55,680 nt of DNA from Psychromonas ossibalaenae ATCC BAA-1528 (GCF_000381745.1 NZ_KB906999.1:1-55680), one strand, 5' to 3'. Positions 44,140 to 52,697 are shown, counted from the first letter of the stretch. Made by a program: numbers and translations. The notes: a model not told the origin generated them from the letters alone.

Positions 44140-45480
44140 TTAGATTGTGCAGCGGCTGTTCATTTTCAATATAAATTGCTCTACTGAACAGGGTTCAGCA
44201 TAATACTGCCCCTGAACCAGTTTACAGCCTAACTCTTTCACTAATTCAGCCTGCTCGGCTGTTTCGACCCCCTCAGCTGCAGTTGTTATTCCAAGCCGAT
44301 TAGCATTCTCAATAATTGCCTTCACAAGCTTCTTATCACAAGGATTATTGAAAATACTGTTTATATATGCACGGCTTATTTTTAACGTCCGCTCAGAGCT
44401 TGTTTTCAGATAAGCTAAAGTCGAATAACCCGTTTGAAATTCATCAATAGCAGCACCAAATCCCAGCATACTTAATTCACTGAATTTCTCTTCTACTTTT
44501 TTTGAATCGTTCAATAAAAAGCTTTCTGTAAAATCAAGTTCAATATCTATTGGCAGTGCTCCCTCAGAGAGAACATTATTGAGCAGCTCATGAGTGAAGT
44601 TTTTCAGCTTGAGCTGGTGAATTGATATGTTAATTGACAACTTGCCGGATAAAGGAGTCCCGGCATCATTCCATTTTTTTAACTGCAGACAGCTTTGCTT
44701 AATTAACCATTGCCCGATGTCCGGTATTACCCCCAGATGCTCGGCAATAGGAATAAATTCATCATGGCTTACGAAACCTAATTCAGAATCGCTCCAACCC
44801 AGCAGTACTTTAGCCCCGTAAAAACAGTTACTATCGAGAATAACTGCAGGCTGGTAGAGCAGATGAAACAACTCTTCATATGCTGCTTCTTTTAATTTCT
44901 GAGCAATACGGTACTCGCGAACCTCACCGTTCAGCCGCTTATACGAATAACAATACTCTACCTGTTTATCTTCTGCACACAATTTGACAATATCAGAACT
45001 ACGCAGATCCTCAGAGGCTGTATTTCCATCAGGCAGACAGCGTGCAGTATCAACGTATGGATCTAAATGATGCGCAGCTCCTTCTATGGAAAGCGCTGTT
45101 TCAAGGGCCGGGTATAAGCGGGCAGCTGTATCTAAAATCAGCGTTTCAGATTCTCTAATCGATAATGCCGGTATACTGCTGTCAGACTGTGCTAATCTCC
45201 ATTCTTGAACTGCTGCATGTTTAAATAACTTAGATGCAGCAGTAACTGTCTGCTCATCGGCTAAGCCCGAAAAATTTTTATCCTCCTGGTTAAATCGATT
45301 CAGCTCATCAAATATCAAATTATTTTCCTGAGCACTATCAAAGCTTAACAAGTTAATTGATGAAAGCATAAATACGCTTCTATTAAACGGCTGTATTAAG
45401 CATTTATAATATGCCGTCCGTTCAGTCTCTAAATTCAGCGAACAAAATTCACAGGGAGCTATATTGGAAGCTTTTTTCAT
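44140..45480 (-). CDS. Degenerate EAL-domain protein
   Basis: 446 residues from the ATG at 45480 (AAGGTG 6 bases before). The first 190 residues have no recognised domain (cysteines in APCEFC at the start). The EAL fold spans about 195-446. Each catalytic motif is altered: canonical xxGAEALLRW reads YGAKVLLGW (E to K), the LELTES Glu motif reads ELDFTES, the DDFGTGYS loop reads DEFQTGYS, and LKIDRSFV reads LKISRAYI. The AEGVET motif (about 413-418) remains. So it should bind but not hydrolyse cyclic di-GMP, or serve only as a protein-binding module. Partner unknown. Confidence 0.85.
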   Translation of the reverse strand: MKKASNIAPCEFCSLNLETERTAYYKCLIQPFNRSVFMLSSINLLSFDSAQENNLIFDELNRFNQEDKNFSGLADEQTVTAASKLFKHAAVQEWRLAQSDSSIPALSIRESETLILDTAARLYPALETALSIEGAAHHLDPYVDTARCLPDGNTASEDLRSSDIVKLCAEDKQVEYCYSYKRLNGEVREYRIAQKLKEAAYEELFHLLYQPAVILDSNCFYGAKVLLGWSDSELGFVSHDEFIPIAEHLGVIPDIGQWLIKQSCLQLKKWNDAGTPLSGKLSINISIHQLKLKNFTHELLNNVLSEGALPIDIELDFTESFLLNDSKKVEEKFSELSMLGFGAAIDEFQTGYSTLAYLKTSSERTLKISRAYINSIFNNPCDKKLVKAIIENANRLGITTAAEGVETAEQAELVKELGCKLVQGQYYAEPCSVEQFILKMNSRCTI

Positions 45481-45653
45481 ATAAAACACCTTATAGTCGA
45501 GAAGCTTCGTTTTTCACGATATTCTCTTCGCTAACATTTCAATCGTTAAATAATACTCTTTCTAAATAACATGCTCTGTTCTTTAAAGAACAAAAGCTTC
45601 AGCTAAGCGCTCTCACTTATATTCAAAAATATCAAATTATCACCTTTTATTTT

Positions 45654-45695
45654 ACTTAGCGTGCTAACCAATATACATTAGTTAGCACGCTAAGT
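45654..45695. promoter_or_regulatory. Double SlyA-box operator
   Basis: Two 12-bp palindromes, TTAGCgtGCTAA (45656-45667) and TTAGCacGCTAA (45682-45693), themselves inside a larger 15-bp inverted repeat (ACTTAGCGTGCTAAC / GTTAGCACGCTAAGT, spacer 12). The core matches the enterobacterial SlyA consensus TTAGCAAGCTAA in all but the central bases. The second box ends 17 bp before the slyA ATG, so autoregulation and control of the downstream pump genes are strongly suggested. Confidence 0.9.
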
Positions 45696-45709
45696 TATTA
45701 AGGGTTTAT

Positions 45710-46177
45710 ATGATTGATGATATTAAAGTATTACAGGAACTGTCGCTGGCCGAGCAGCTGGGCCGTCTTGCGCGTTTATGGCGCACTGCTGCAGATAAAG
45801 AACTGGCACCACTTGGATTAACATATTCACGCTGGACCGCGTTATGGAAGCTGAAATCTCTAAAGGATAATGTCAGTCAAAAAACACTCGCTGATGCACT
45901 TGAAATTGAATTAGCTTCTCTGATGCGCACACTTAAACAATTAGAAGAACAAGGCCTGATTGTCCGTCACTGCAGTGACAAAGATAAGCGCGTACGCATT
46001 GTCAGTCTTACCGTTCAGGGCGGTGAAGTCATCAGTAAAATTGAAACCCACATTATGCAGGTTCGCCACGATTTATTAGCCGGTATTGATGAGGCAGAAC
46101 TTGCTCAATTTAAAAAAATTATCGAACAAATAGCACGCAACGCATTACACAGATTAAGTGATACAGAAGCACAGTAA
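45710..46177 (+). CDS. slyA: MarR-family regulator, SlyA type
   Basis: 155 residues, near E. coli SlyA (144-146). SlyA features are LGRLARLWRTAADKELAPLG (about 18-37), LTYSRWTALWKLKSLKDNVS (about 38-57), and the wing SDKDKRVRIVSLTVQGGEV (about 88-106) in the winged HTH. A canonical SlyA double operator stands just upstream. It heads an operon with an HlyD-type adaptor and a FUSC-type membrane protein, parallel to the E. coli slyA/ydhIJK locus. The start codon at 45710 has AGGG 9 bases before it. Confidence 0.93.
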   Translation: MIDDIKVLQELSLAEQLGRLARLWRTAADKELAPLGLTYSRWTALWKLKSLKDNVSQKTLADALEIELASLMRTLKQLEEQGLIVRHCSDKDKRVRIVSLTVQGGEVISKIETHIMQVRHDLLAGIDEAELAQFKKIIEQIARNALHRLSDTEAQ

Positions 46178-46190
46178 GAGAGAAATTAAT

Positions 46191-47249
46191 ATGACACCAG
46201 AACAAAAATTCAGCCGCTGGATAAAGCTTTCAATGATCCTCTTTGTGATGGTTTTTGCTTATTTTATTTTAGCCGATTTAAAAATGCCGCTGACTCAACA
46301 GGCAATGGCGACAAGATCTGTCACTAAAGTTGCACCGCAGCTCAATGGTCACATTACCGCGGTTAACGTTAATAATAATCAGCGGGTTTCTAAAGGTGAG
46401 CTGCTGTTTAATATTGATCCGGCCCCCCATCACCTGGCGGTAGAAAAAGCGCGCCTAAACCTGGAACAGACCCGCAAAAGTAATAGACAGCTGGATGCCT
46501 CATTAGCAGCTGCTGAGGCAGAAGTGAGAGCTAACAGTATTGTTACAGAGCAGAAACAACGCTATGCGCAGCGCATGAGCTCACTAATCAGCCGCAATGA
46601 TGTATCGCAGCAGCAGAAAGATGATGCACAAAGCACGGCAACAGCCGCTCAGGCCAGCTTACTGGCGGCCAAAGCACGTTTGAAAGAACTGCAGGTACGC
46701 CGCGGCGAACTTGATGAGCAGAACGTCAATCTGCGGGTGGCACAAAACCAGCTTGAGCAGCAGCAGTTAAATTTATCCTATACCCAGGTTAAAGCAGAGC
46801 AGGACGGTATTGTCACTAATCTACAGCTTAAGGCCGGAGCTTATGCGGCCACCGGCAAACCGCTGCTTGCTCTGGTTTCCACTGAGCTCGATATCATTGC
46901 GGATTTCCGGGAGAAAAGCTCGCGCCAGGCGATAACTGGCGGTCGTGCATTAGTTGCCTTTGACGGTGATCCGGGTCATCTCTATCCAGCCTATATAACA
47001 AGCATGGATGCCGGGATCAGCGCCGGTCAGTTTGAGGCCAACGGCAGCCTGGCGACACCAGCAAAGTCAAACCGCTGGGTACGGGATGCGCAGCGTATGC
47101 GCATGCATCTGACACTTGACGATGACTATCCGTATACCTTGCCATCAGGGGCGCGGGCAACGGTGCAGCTGCTGCCTGACAATTCTGTTTTTTCTCTACT
47201 TGCACAGATGCAGATCAGCCTGCTGAGCTATCTACATTACATCTATTAG
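46191..47249 (+). CDS. HlyD-family membrane fusion protein (YdhJ/AaeA-like)
   Basis: 352 residues from ATG 46191; AAGAGAG lies before it, and the upstream in-frame start overlapping slyA is rejected. One N-terminal TM (about 10-30), a barrel-sandwich segment (VTKVAPQLNGHITAVNVNNN, about 43-62), a coiled-coil hairpin of about 100 residues (LNLEQTRKSNRQLDASLAAA onwards), then the second half of the lipoyl domain (YTQVKAEQDGIVTNLQLKAG, about 198-217). It should link an inner-membrane pump to an outer-membrane channel. It follows slyA by 13 bp and precedes the FUSC gene by 9 bp. Confidence 0.9.
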   Translation: MTPEQKFSRWIKLSMILFVMVFAYFILADLKMPLTQQAMATRSVTKVAPQLNGHITAVNVNNNQRVSKGELLFNIDPAPHHLAVEKARLNLEQTRKSNRQLDASLAAAEAEVRANSIVTEQKQRYAQRMSSLISRNDVSQQQKDDAQSTATAAQASLLAAKARLKELQVRRGELDEQNVNLRVAQNQLEQQQLNLSYTQVKAEQDGIVTNLQLKAGAYAATGKPLLALVSTELDIIADFREKSSRQAITGGRALVAFDGDPGHLYPAYITSMDAGISAGQFEANGSLATPAKSNRWVRDAQRMRMHLTLDDDYPYTLPSGARATVQLLPDNSVFSLLAQMQISLLSYLHYIY

Positions 47250-47258
47250 GCCGCTGAT

Positions 47259-48287
47259 ATGAAATTATGGCATCACTCTTTATCTGAAAATGATATCCGC
47301 CAATGCCTGCGCATCGCGACGGGCGCGACATTGGGTTTCACTCTGTGTAAAATTTTCAACTGGAACTACGGCGTATTTTTCACCGTAACCCCGATACTGC
47401 TGCTGGGAATGATACCCAAAATGAATAGCCAGGCTGCCAAGCAGTGCATTGCAGCGGCCGTTGTCTGTGGGGTGGAAGTCGGTATTTTAGGCGGTTTATT
47501 CGGCAGTCATCCGGTGCTGATGCTGATCATTGCTTTTTTTCTGTTTCTGTATAAATTCGCCTGCATGTCAAAAGGCAGTCTGTTTTTATTCGGTGCACAA
47601 AGCGTGCTTAGCTTAAGTATTATGCTGAATTTCGCCAGCTATCCGGCAACAGATCTCAATGAACTTATTTTCACTAATCTCTGGGCAAGTATAATAAGCG
47701 TCAGTATCGCATTGTTAATGACAATGCTGATTCCGGACAGTGAAGAAAGAGCAAAATATGCCCCGCAAACTAAACAGTCACAGCGAATGCGCCATGAAGC
47801 GCTAATGGGCGCATCAATTGCTGCATTATCATTTCTGCTGTTTCAGATCTTTGACTTAAGCGATTCAATGTCTGCCCAGGCAACAACCCTTCTTCTGTTA
47901 TTTCCTATGCATTGGAACGGCACATTAAGTTATGCAAGAAAACGTGCCATGGGCACACTGTTAGGGGTTGTGCTCGGGTTAGCCGCTCAACTGTTTTTAT
48001 ACAACTGGTCGGGTGAATTAATATTAGTAATACCGCTGCTGTGGATAGGTTTAATGCTGCTTAGTTATGCACACGTAAAAGAAGACGGCGGTTCCGGTGT
48101 GGGATTTGCTGCGCTCACCACCTTAGGCATACTATTCGGGCAGTATCTTGCGCCTGATAATGATCTGGTCTTCAGCGCCCTGTACCGGATCAGCAGTATT
48201 TTGTTCGCCATTGTCGCCACTTTACTGTTTTGTTATCTGATCCACCGCTTACTTAATAGTTTCGCAGCGACCCGCTTCGGTCAATAA
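47259..48287 (+). CDS. FUSC/DUF2955-type inner membrane protein
   Basis: 342 residues with two sets of about 5 hydrophobic helices (residues 20-165 and 185-335). The N-terminal ATGATLGFTLCKIFNWNYGV and the second repeat QATTLLLLFPMHWNGTLSYA with RKRAMGTLLGVVLGLAAQLF belong to the DUF2955/FUSC group that partners HlyD-type adaptors (compare E. coli YdhK, AaeB). It probably exports aromatic acids or similar small molecules. Shorter than AaeB because it lacks the large cytoplasmic domain. Third gene of the slyA operon. Confidence 0.88.
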   Translation: MKLWHHSLSENDIRQCLRIATGATLGFTLCKIFNWNYGVFFTVTPILLLGMIPKMNSQAAKQCIAAAVVCGVEVGILGGLFGSHPVLMLIIAFFLFLYKFACMSKGSLFLFGAQSVLSLSIMLNFASYPATDLNELIFTNLWASIISVSIALLMTMLIPDSEERAKYAPQTKQSQRMRHEALMGASIAALSFLLFQIFDLSDSMSAQATTLLLLFPMHWNGTLSYARKRAMGTLLGVVLGLAAQLFLYNWSGELILVIPLLWIGLMLLSYAHVKEDGGSGVGFAALTTLGILFGQYLAPDNDLVFSALYRISSILFAIVATLLFCYLIHRLLNSFAATRFGQ

Positions 48288-48415
48288 GTCAAAATCAAAT
48301 CACCATGGATTCGTGCCCGGCAGTACAGCATTTGCTTAAATATTAAAGGGTGCTTATCCTTTATAATAATAAGTCCTATTACCAAGTAAATGAAGCCTGC
48401 CGTCAATGAGCCACT

Positions 48416-49141
48416 ATGAAAATAATTTTATTACTGTCTTTACTACTTAGCCTGAACTGCCAGGCACAAAAAATTAATCTGGTAACTGGAGATTTTCCGC
48501 CTTTTGTCGGCAGTCATCTAGAAAACGGCGGTATGGCAGCAGAAATAATTCATCAGGTTTTCACGAATATGGGGCATCAGCCGCAAATCACCTTTAGACC
48601 CTGGAAGCGCGGATTTTCTGCAACTATGAACGGCCAGTTCCTAGGCACCTTTCCCTACAGTAAAAACAGTGAACGCGAAAAAACCTTATACTTCTCGGAT
48701 GTAATGTACGAGCTTCATGAATATTTTTTTACAAAACAGGCCTTTAATTTTACCTATCAAACAGACAATGATTTAACCGGTTTACGAGTTTGTAAACCGA
48801 TAGGATATAACTTGTTCGGGTTAAAAAAATTAGTGGAAAAGAATGTTATTAAGCTTGCCAGACCCAAAAGCATGGGTCATTGTTTTAAAATGCTGGAATC
48901 AGATCGGGTCGATCTGGTAATGACCAATAAAATTGCAGGCTGGAAATTTATTGAAGACCTGTTTGAAAACAGAAACAAATTTAAAATGCTGGAAAATAGT
49001 TTTGTTAAAATAGGTCATTATTTTATCATACCCAAAACTAATGCCGAAGGTGAGCAAATAATAAAAAGTTTCAATGAAATATTGAGCAGACTGGCATCAA
49101 GCGGTAAAATAAAAACAATTCAAGATAAACATATAAAATAA
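48416..49141 (+). CDS. Periplasmic solute-binding protein (SBP_bac_3 type), solitary
   Basis: 241 residues with signal peptide MKIILLLSLLLSLNCQAQKI (about 17). Family features: LVTGDFPPFVGSHLENGGMA (about 22-41), ITFRPWKRGFSATMNGQFLG (about 59-78) and KSMGHCFKMLESDRVDLVMT. Its WKRGF motif links it to the 24076 protein and the broken gene at 28427. It sits 128 bp after the slyA operon with its own upstream region and no transporter nearby. Ligand unknown. Confidence 0.83.
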   Translation: MKIILLLSLLLSLNCQAQKINLVTGDFPPFVGSHLENGGMAAEIIHQVFTNMGHQPQITFRPWKRGFSATMNGQFLGTFPYSKNSEREKTLYFSDVMYELHEYFFTKQAFNFTYQTDNDLTGLRVCKPIGYNLFGLKKLVEKNVIKLARPKSMGHCFKMLESDRVDLVMTNKIAGWKFIEDLFENRNKFKMLENSFVKIGHYFIIPKTNAEGEQIIKSFNEILSRLASSGKIKTIQDKHIK

Positions 49142-49195
49142 AAAACAGCAGCAAATCTATTGTTTTTTTGAGTATGTTATAAACAGATGTTTTTA

Positions 49196-49223
49196 TTGAC
49201 ATACATCAAAACAACTTTATACT
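49196..49223 (+). promoter_or_regulatory. Sigma70-type promoter for mgtE
   Basis: TTGACA (49196-49201), 16-bp spacer, TATACT (49218-49223). Perfect -35 and one mismatch in -10, predicting transcription from about 49230. Confidence 0.65.
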
Positions 49224-49529
49224 TTCCAAAAAATTAACTAGGCAAATAAAACTAATGGGTACAGATAGTTGCAGGAAAATCTGCTTTAAAAACAGGAGGA
49301 CTCACTGCTAATCTGAAACATTATTTAGATTTATCCAGTCTCCCGGCTTACAGCTTTCCTTATTACAATCTAACACCATAGTAAAAAACGGCCAGCCGCT
49401 GTTAAACGTCTGAATCAACAATATTCAGCAGCCCCTTAGTCATATTTTTTAATACCAGTGAGAATAACTATCTGCTCATTCAGACAGACTGCTATTTGCA
49501 CCCTAACCATTCATACGTAGGAGAGCTTT

Positions 49530-49586
49530 ATGCTTAACGATATCCCTCCGAGTAGGGAAAACAGCGCTGGAGGATACTTATGGTAA
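49530..49586 (+). CDS. Candidate mgtE leader peptide, 18 aa
   Basis: ATG 49530, with AGGAG 6 bases before, reads MLNDIPPSRENSAGGYLW and stops at TAA 49584. Adjacent prolines at codons 6-7 follow an Asp, a pattern recalling the E. coli MgtL leader peptide that controls mgtA through ribosome destabilisation at low Mg2+. The ribosome-site GGAG (49520-49523) can pair with CTCC (49546-49549) in the ORF; the same CTCC can pair instead with GGAGGATA (49569-49576). The stop lies in the first arm of the terminator-like hairpin. Function by analogy only. Confidence 0.65.
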   Translation: MLNDIPPSRENSAGGYLW

Positions 49587-49611
49587 AATTTAAGCTTTAA
49601 ATTTTACCTTT
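49582..49611 (+). terminator. Attenuator-like hairpin in the mgtE leader
   Basis: GGTAAAATTTAA / TTAAATTTTACC, a perfect 12-bp stem with loop GCT, followed by TTTGTATTT. It overlaps the leader peptide's stop codon, so translation and hairpin formation must compete. The stem is AT-rich, so termination would be partial. Confidence 0.65.
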
Positions 49612-49726
49612 GTATTTAATAAAATTCTGATTGTTCAATCAGCAGACACTGTTAATCCCCCCTGTCGTTGTCCCTTTCAAAAATCCAACATCATATATTT
49701 AAATCCTATTTTTGGGAGGACTAACC

Positions 49727-51007
49727 ATGTCCACAATTGCAGCTATTACACCAAATTACATTAACCCGCACTGTCCTGCTGATTTTGATTACAGAAGCCA
49801 TGAACAGCACAACTTTGATACAGACAACAAAAAACGACAATTACTTACTTTTATAAAAAGTTTAACTTCTGAACAGCTTAGTGAATGGCTTTCTGATATG
49901 TCACTGCAGCAGTGCTTTTACATCTATAACCCCCTGATTGAACCGGACAGAGCCTATTTAAGAAAGCATATGCCCGTCTGGTTAATGAGCGATATCATAA
50001 AGCTGTCTCTTGAGCAGAATCCGGTTATTTCCGTTATATCCAACAGCCCGTTTTTATCTTTAAGCGCAGAAACTTCTGTGTCACAAGCAATTGAACAGAT
50101 TAAATTACTGGATCCAAGCATTGATAACAAAGTACTGTTTATTGTTGATAAACAAGGTCTGTACTGCGCATTACTGGAATTACATCAGCTATTTGCACAT
50201 GATGCGGATACCCTGCTTAAAGATATCGGCGAGCCCGCTTCCGGTCACTATGCCGGTTTAGATCAAGAGCAGGCGGTAACATTATTACAGCAAAGCTCAT
50301 TAGACTGCCTGGCTATTGTGGACGGCAGAGGCCGCCCCGCTGGTTTATTAGGCCCGAAACAGGCTATGCAGGTAATGCGCCAGGAGCAGACTGAAGATGT
50401 AGAGCTTTTAATGGGGATTCAAAGCGCTGCTGATCCGGCCCCCTATCTCGATACCCCGGTATTAACGCATGTTAGAAAACGTATTTACTGGATCGCCGGG
50501 CTCGCGGCTGTGGGTATTTTATCGGGTATGGTTATTCAAAGTTATGAGGATGCTATCACTGCACTGGTTATTTTAGCATTGTATATGCCGATGGTGGCAG
50601 ATACGGGCGGCAACGCAGGAAGTCAGGCGGCCACTGTAATTATACGTTCAATGGCGCTAGGAGAGCTTAATATAAAACACTGCTTTGCTGTAATATGGAA
50701 AGAGCTGCGCATATCAATTTTTATCGGAGTGGCTTTAGCAGGTGTCTCATATTTAAAAATTCAATTTCTGTCCTTCGGCGTTGAGCTGCCGGACAATTTG
50801 TCTCTAAATATGATAGGTTTTGCGATTGCTCTGGCACTGTTCATTCAAGTTGTCACCTCAACCGTTGTAGGAGCTACACTGCCGCTGCTGGCAAAATTCT
50901 GTAAGCAGGATCCGGCAGTTGTCGCAAGCCCGGCAATCACCACTATCGTTGACTTGAGTGGTCTGCTGATCTATTTCTATGTGACTTCGCTGCTGCTGTT
51001 TATATAA
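49727..51007 (+). CDS. mgtE: MgtE-family magnesium transporter
   Basis: 426 residues from the ATG at 49727, with GGGAGGACTAACC before it. The order is a degenerate N-terminal helical domain (about 1-110), two CBS-like segments (about 115-230, KVLFIVDKQGLYCALLELHQ and LDCLAIVDGRGRPAGLLGPK) and five TMs (about 250-426). The channel signatures LYMPMVADTGGNAGSQAATV (about 286-305) and DPAVVASPAITTIVDLSGLL (about 396-415) are intact. It imports Mg2+ across the inner membrane. A long leader with a peptide and hairpin precedes it. Terminator at 51022. Confidence 0.93.
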   Translation: MSTIAAITPNYINPHCPADFDYRSHEQHNFDTDNKKRQLLTFIKSLTSEQLSEWLSDMSLQQCFYIYNPLIEPDRAYLRKHMPVWLMSDIIKLSLEQNPVISVISNSPFLSLSAETSVSQAIEQIKLLDPSIDNKVLFIVDKQGLYCALLELHQLFAHDADTLLKDIGEPASGHYAGLDQEQAVTLLQQSSLDCLAIVDGRGRPAGLLGPKQAMQVMRQEQTEDVELLMGIQSAADPAPYLDTPVLTHVRKRIYWIAGLAAVGILSGMVIQSYEDAITALVILALYMPMVADTGGNAGSQAATVIIRSMALGELNIKHCFAVIWKELRISIFIGVALAGVSYLKIQFLSFGVELPDNLSLNMIGFAIALALFIQVVTSTVVGATLPLLAKFCKQDPAVVASPAITTIVDLSGLLIYFYVTSLLLFI

Positions 51008-51021
51008 GGTTAATTTGTAAT

Positions 51022-51049
51022 AAAAACGCAGCCGGACGGCTGCGTTTAA
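51022..51049. terminator. Bidirectional terminator mgtE / nuclease
   Basis: AAACGCAGCC / GGCTGCGTTT, perfect 10-bp stem, loop GGAC, A/T runs on both sides, between convergent genes. Confidence 0.88.
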
Positions 51050-51071
51050 TCATACATTTTAATTCAAAAAA

Positions 51072-52697
51072 CTACGGGCATGAAGAAGCGTATAACTCTG
51101 ATGCCCAGCCGCTGTTATCGATGAACGGATTACGGTTTTTCTGCCATTCGAAGATACGGTTGTTACGGCGGCGCTCCCAGTCACTGACAGGATCCTGAAG
51201 ATGCCAGCTAAGCAGAGTACAAAGATCACCTAATAATGGATCACCTGTAGATGTTGTACCGTCAGCAATGCTCAAATCCGGTGTACCGCTGCTGTCATTG
51301 CCCTGATATCTCACATCCATATAAAACACCATGCGTGCGACATCACCTTTCACTTCATCTCTCGGCTCAAAACTGTCATTGTCGGTATAATTACCCGGTG
51401 CTTCAGATATCTCACTGCCGCCGGCAGCAAAATCTTTATTACCTCGGCTGCTGTTCACGCTCACATCGGCAGGACGCAGGTGGTGGAAATCGGTATAACC
51501 ATGCTGACCGCTGGAAGGAAAACCATGGCTTTTAGCCCATACATGTTCACGGTTCCATGCATCTGATGAGTTACTCATACCTGCACGGTTTGTTTTAGCT
51601 TCAGAGCGGCCGGTGTACAGTAAAATAACATTATCGCTGTTATTCGGATCTTCATCGGCATAATTTAATCCGTCCCAAACCTGTGAATAGCTAAAACGAG
51701 TATGCCCTTTGATAATCTGATTAAGGCTGGATTTCAGTGCAGAGCCGGACTTGCCGATAGCATCACTATAATAAACAGAATAGCTGTAATCACCATTGCT
51801 CTCACCACCGGTGTCACCACCGCTTTGCGCAGTATAATTTACTATTAAACTAACACCGCTAAAGCTTTCATAGGCTTCTATATTAATATAATAACGGCCT
51901 GTCACCGGTGTCGCCACTGCACACTGTTCGTCATTTCCACTGAGGTAAGGCGCACAGTCGCTTACACTCGTTGTCGGTTCACTGCCCTGACGCATATAAA
52001 GATCTGCATCACCTGTTCCACCGCTCATAACAAAACTAAGCTTTGTGGCACCGGCAGGAATATCTGCTGTAAACTTCAGTGTCTGCCCCGCCGACGCTGC
52101 TAAATTACTTTTAATCTGACCATTTTCTAGCAGAGCAGGATCTGTTTCACTGCCGCCTGTATCGCCGTTGTTATCGCAGCTAGTCGACAGCGAACCGCTT
52201 CCGGGATTTCCTGCATTACTGCTGGCACTCCAGTCAGCCGCAGATTTGCTGTTAACCACGGTTGTTCTATATAGCGACACATTGCGTACATTTAAAGACC
52301 AGCCCGACAGCCCGCCTTCCCAGGCAACCACATCAACCTCTTCAGAGCCTTTATTCAAACGTACATAATCACCGGAATTACCTAGGGTCAACGACATAGG
52401 AGACTGATCCGGTGTCTCGCCGAAAAGGCTGCTGAATCCGCTCTGATCCGATGCTATCGTAAAGTAAGCACCCGATGCTAAACTGCCTTGGAGATTATAG
52501 CTGCTGCTGTTATCACTAAGCTGGTACTGGCTTAAATCTACCGCTTCACAGCCGGCATTAAACAGCTCAACAAATTCCTCAACAGTGTCATTATTTGGAG
52601 CGTCATAGAGTACTTCACTTATAAGTACATCGGCATTTACATTAAACGCTAATCCTGCGCAAAGTGCAGTCATAGATAATTTTGATTTATTCATCAT
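51072..52697 (-). CDS. Secreted LTD-PPC-endonuclease I protein
   Basis: 541 residues with a signal peptide (MMNKSKLSMTALCAGLAFNV, cut at NVNA/D). Domains in order: lamin-tail domain (about 24-150, SEVLYDAPNNDTVEEFVELF), a Ser/Gly/Asp linker, a PPC domain (about 205-290, GATKLSFVMSGGTGDADLYM), then an EndA/Vvn-type endonuclease I domain (about 300-541) with the beta-beta-alpha-Me core NREHVWAKSHGFPSSG and DFHHLRPADVSVNSSRGNKD (His and Asn/Asp metal ligands). This is the ExeM/ExeS type used for extracellular DNA use and biofilm dispersal. It has no C-terminal anchor or rhombosortase tail. Single gene. Confidence 0.92.
   Translation of the reverse strand: MMNKSKLSMTALCAGLAFNVNADVLISEVLYDAPNNDTVEEFVELFNAGCEAVDLSQYQLSDNSSSYNLQGSLASGAYFTIASDQSGFSSLFGETPDQSPMSLTLGNSGDYVRLNKGSEEVDVVAWEGGLSGWSLNVRNVSLYRTTVVNSKSAADWSASSNAGNPGSGSLSTSCDNNGDTGGSETDPALLENGQIKSNLAASAGQTLKFTADIPAGATKLSFVMSGGTGDADLYMRQGSEPTTSVSDCAPYLSGNDEQCAVATPVTGRYYINIEAYESFSGVSLIVNYTAQSGGDTGGESNGDYSYSVYYSDAIGKSGSALKSSLNQIIKGHTRFSYSQVWDGLNYADEDPNNSDNVILLYTGRSEAKTNRAGMSNSSDAWNREHVWAKSHGFPSSGQHGYTDFHHLRPADVSVNSSRGNKDFAAGGSEISEAPGNYTDNDSFEPRDEVKGDVARMVFYMDVRYQGNDSSGTPDLSIADGTTSTGDPLLGDLCTLLSWHLQDPVSDWERRRNNRIFEWQKNRNPFIDNSGWASELYASSCP

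Larger units (their letters stand above)
49142..49726 (+). promoter_or_regulatory. Long mgtE leader region
   Basis: 585 bp between the solute-binding gene and mgtE. A promoter (49196-49223), an 18-codon leader ORF (49530-49586) and a terminator-like palindrome (49582-49608) are in order and on the mgtE strand. The predicted transcript leader is about 495 nt. Between promoter and leader ORF (49230-49510) I could not match an M-box or other known riboswitch, though an A+G-rich GGAGGACTCACTGC stretch at about 49296 could be structured. Confidence 0.65.

Noticed and set aside
49230-49510. M-box magnesium riboswitch upstream of mgtE
   Set aside because: I could not align the conserved M-box core here; the leader peptide and hairpin explain the region better. 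A covariance-model search would settle it.
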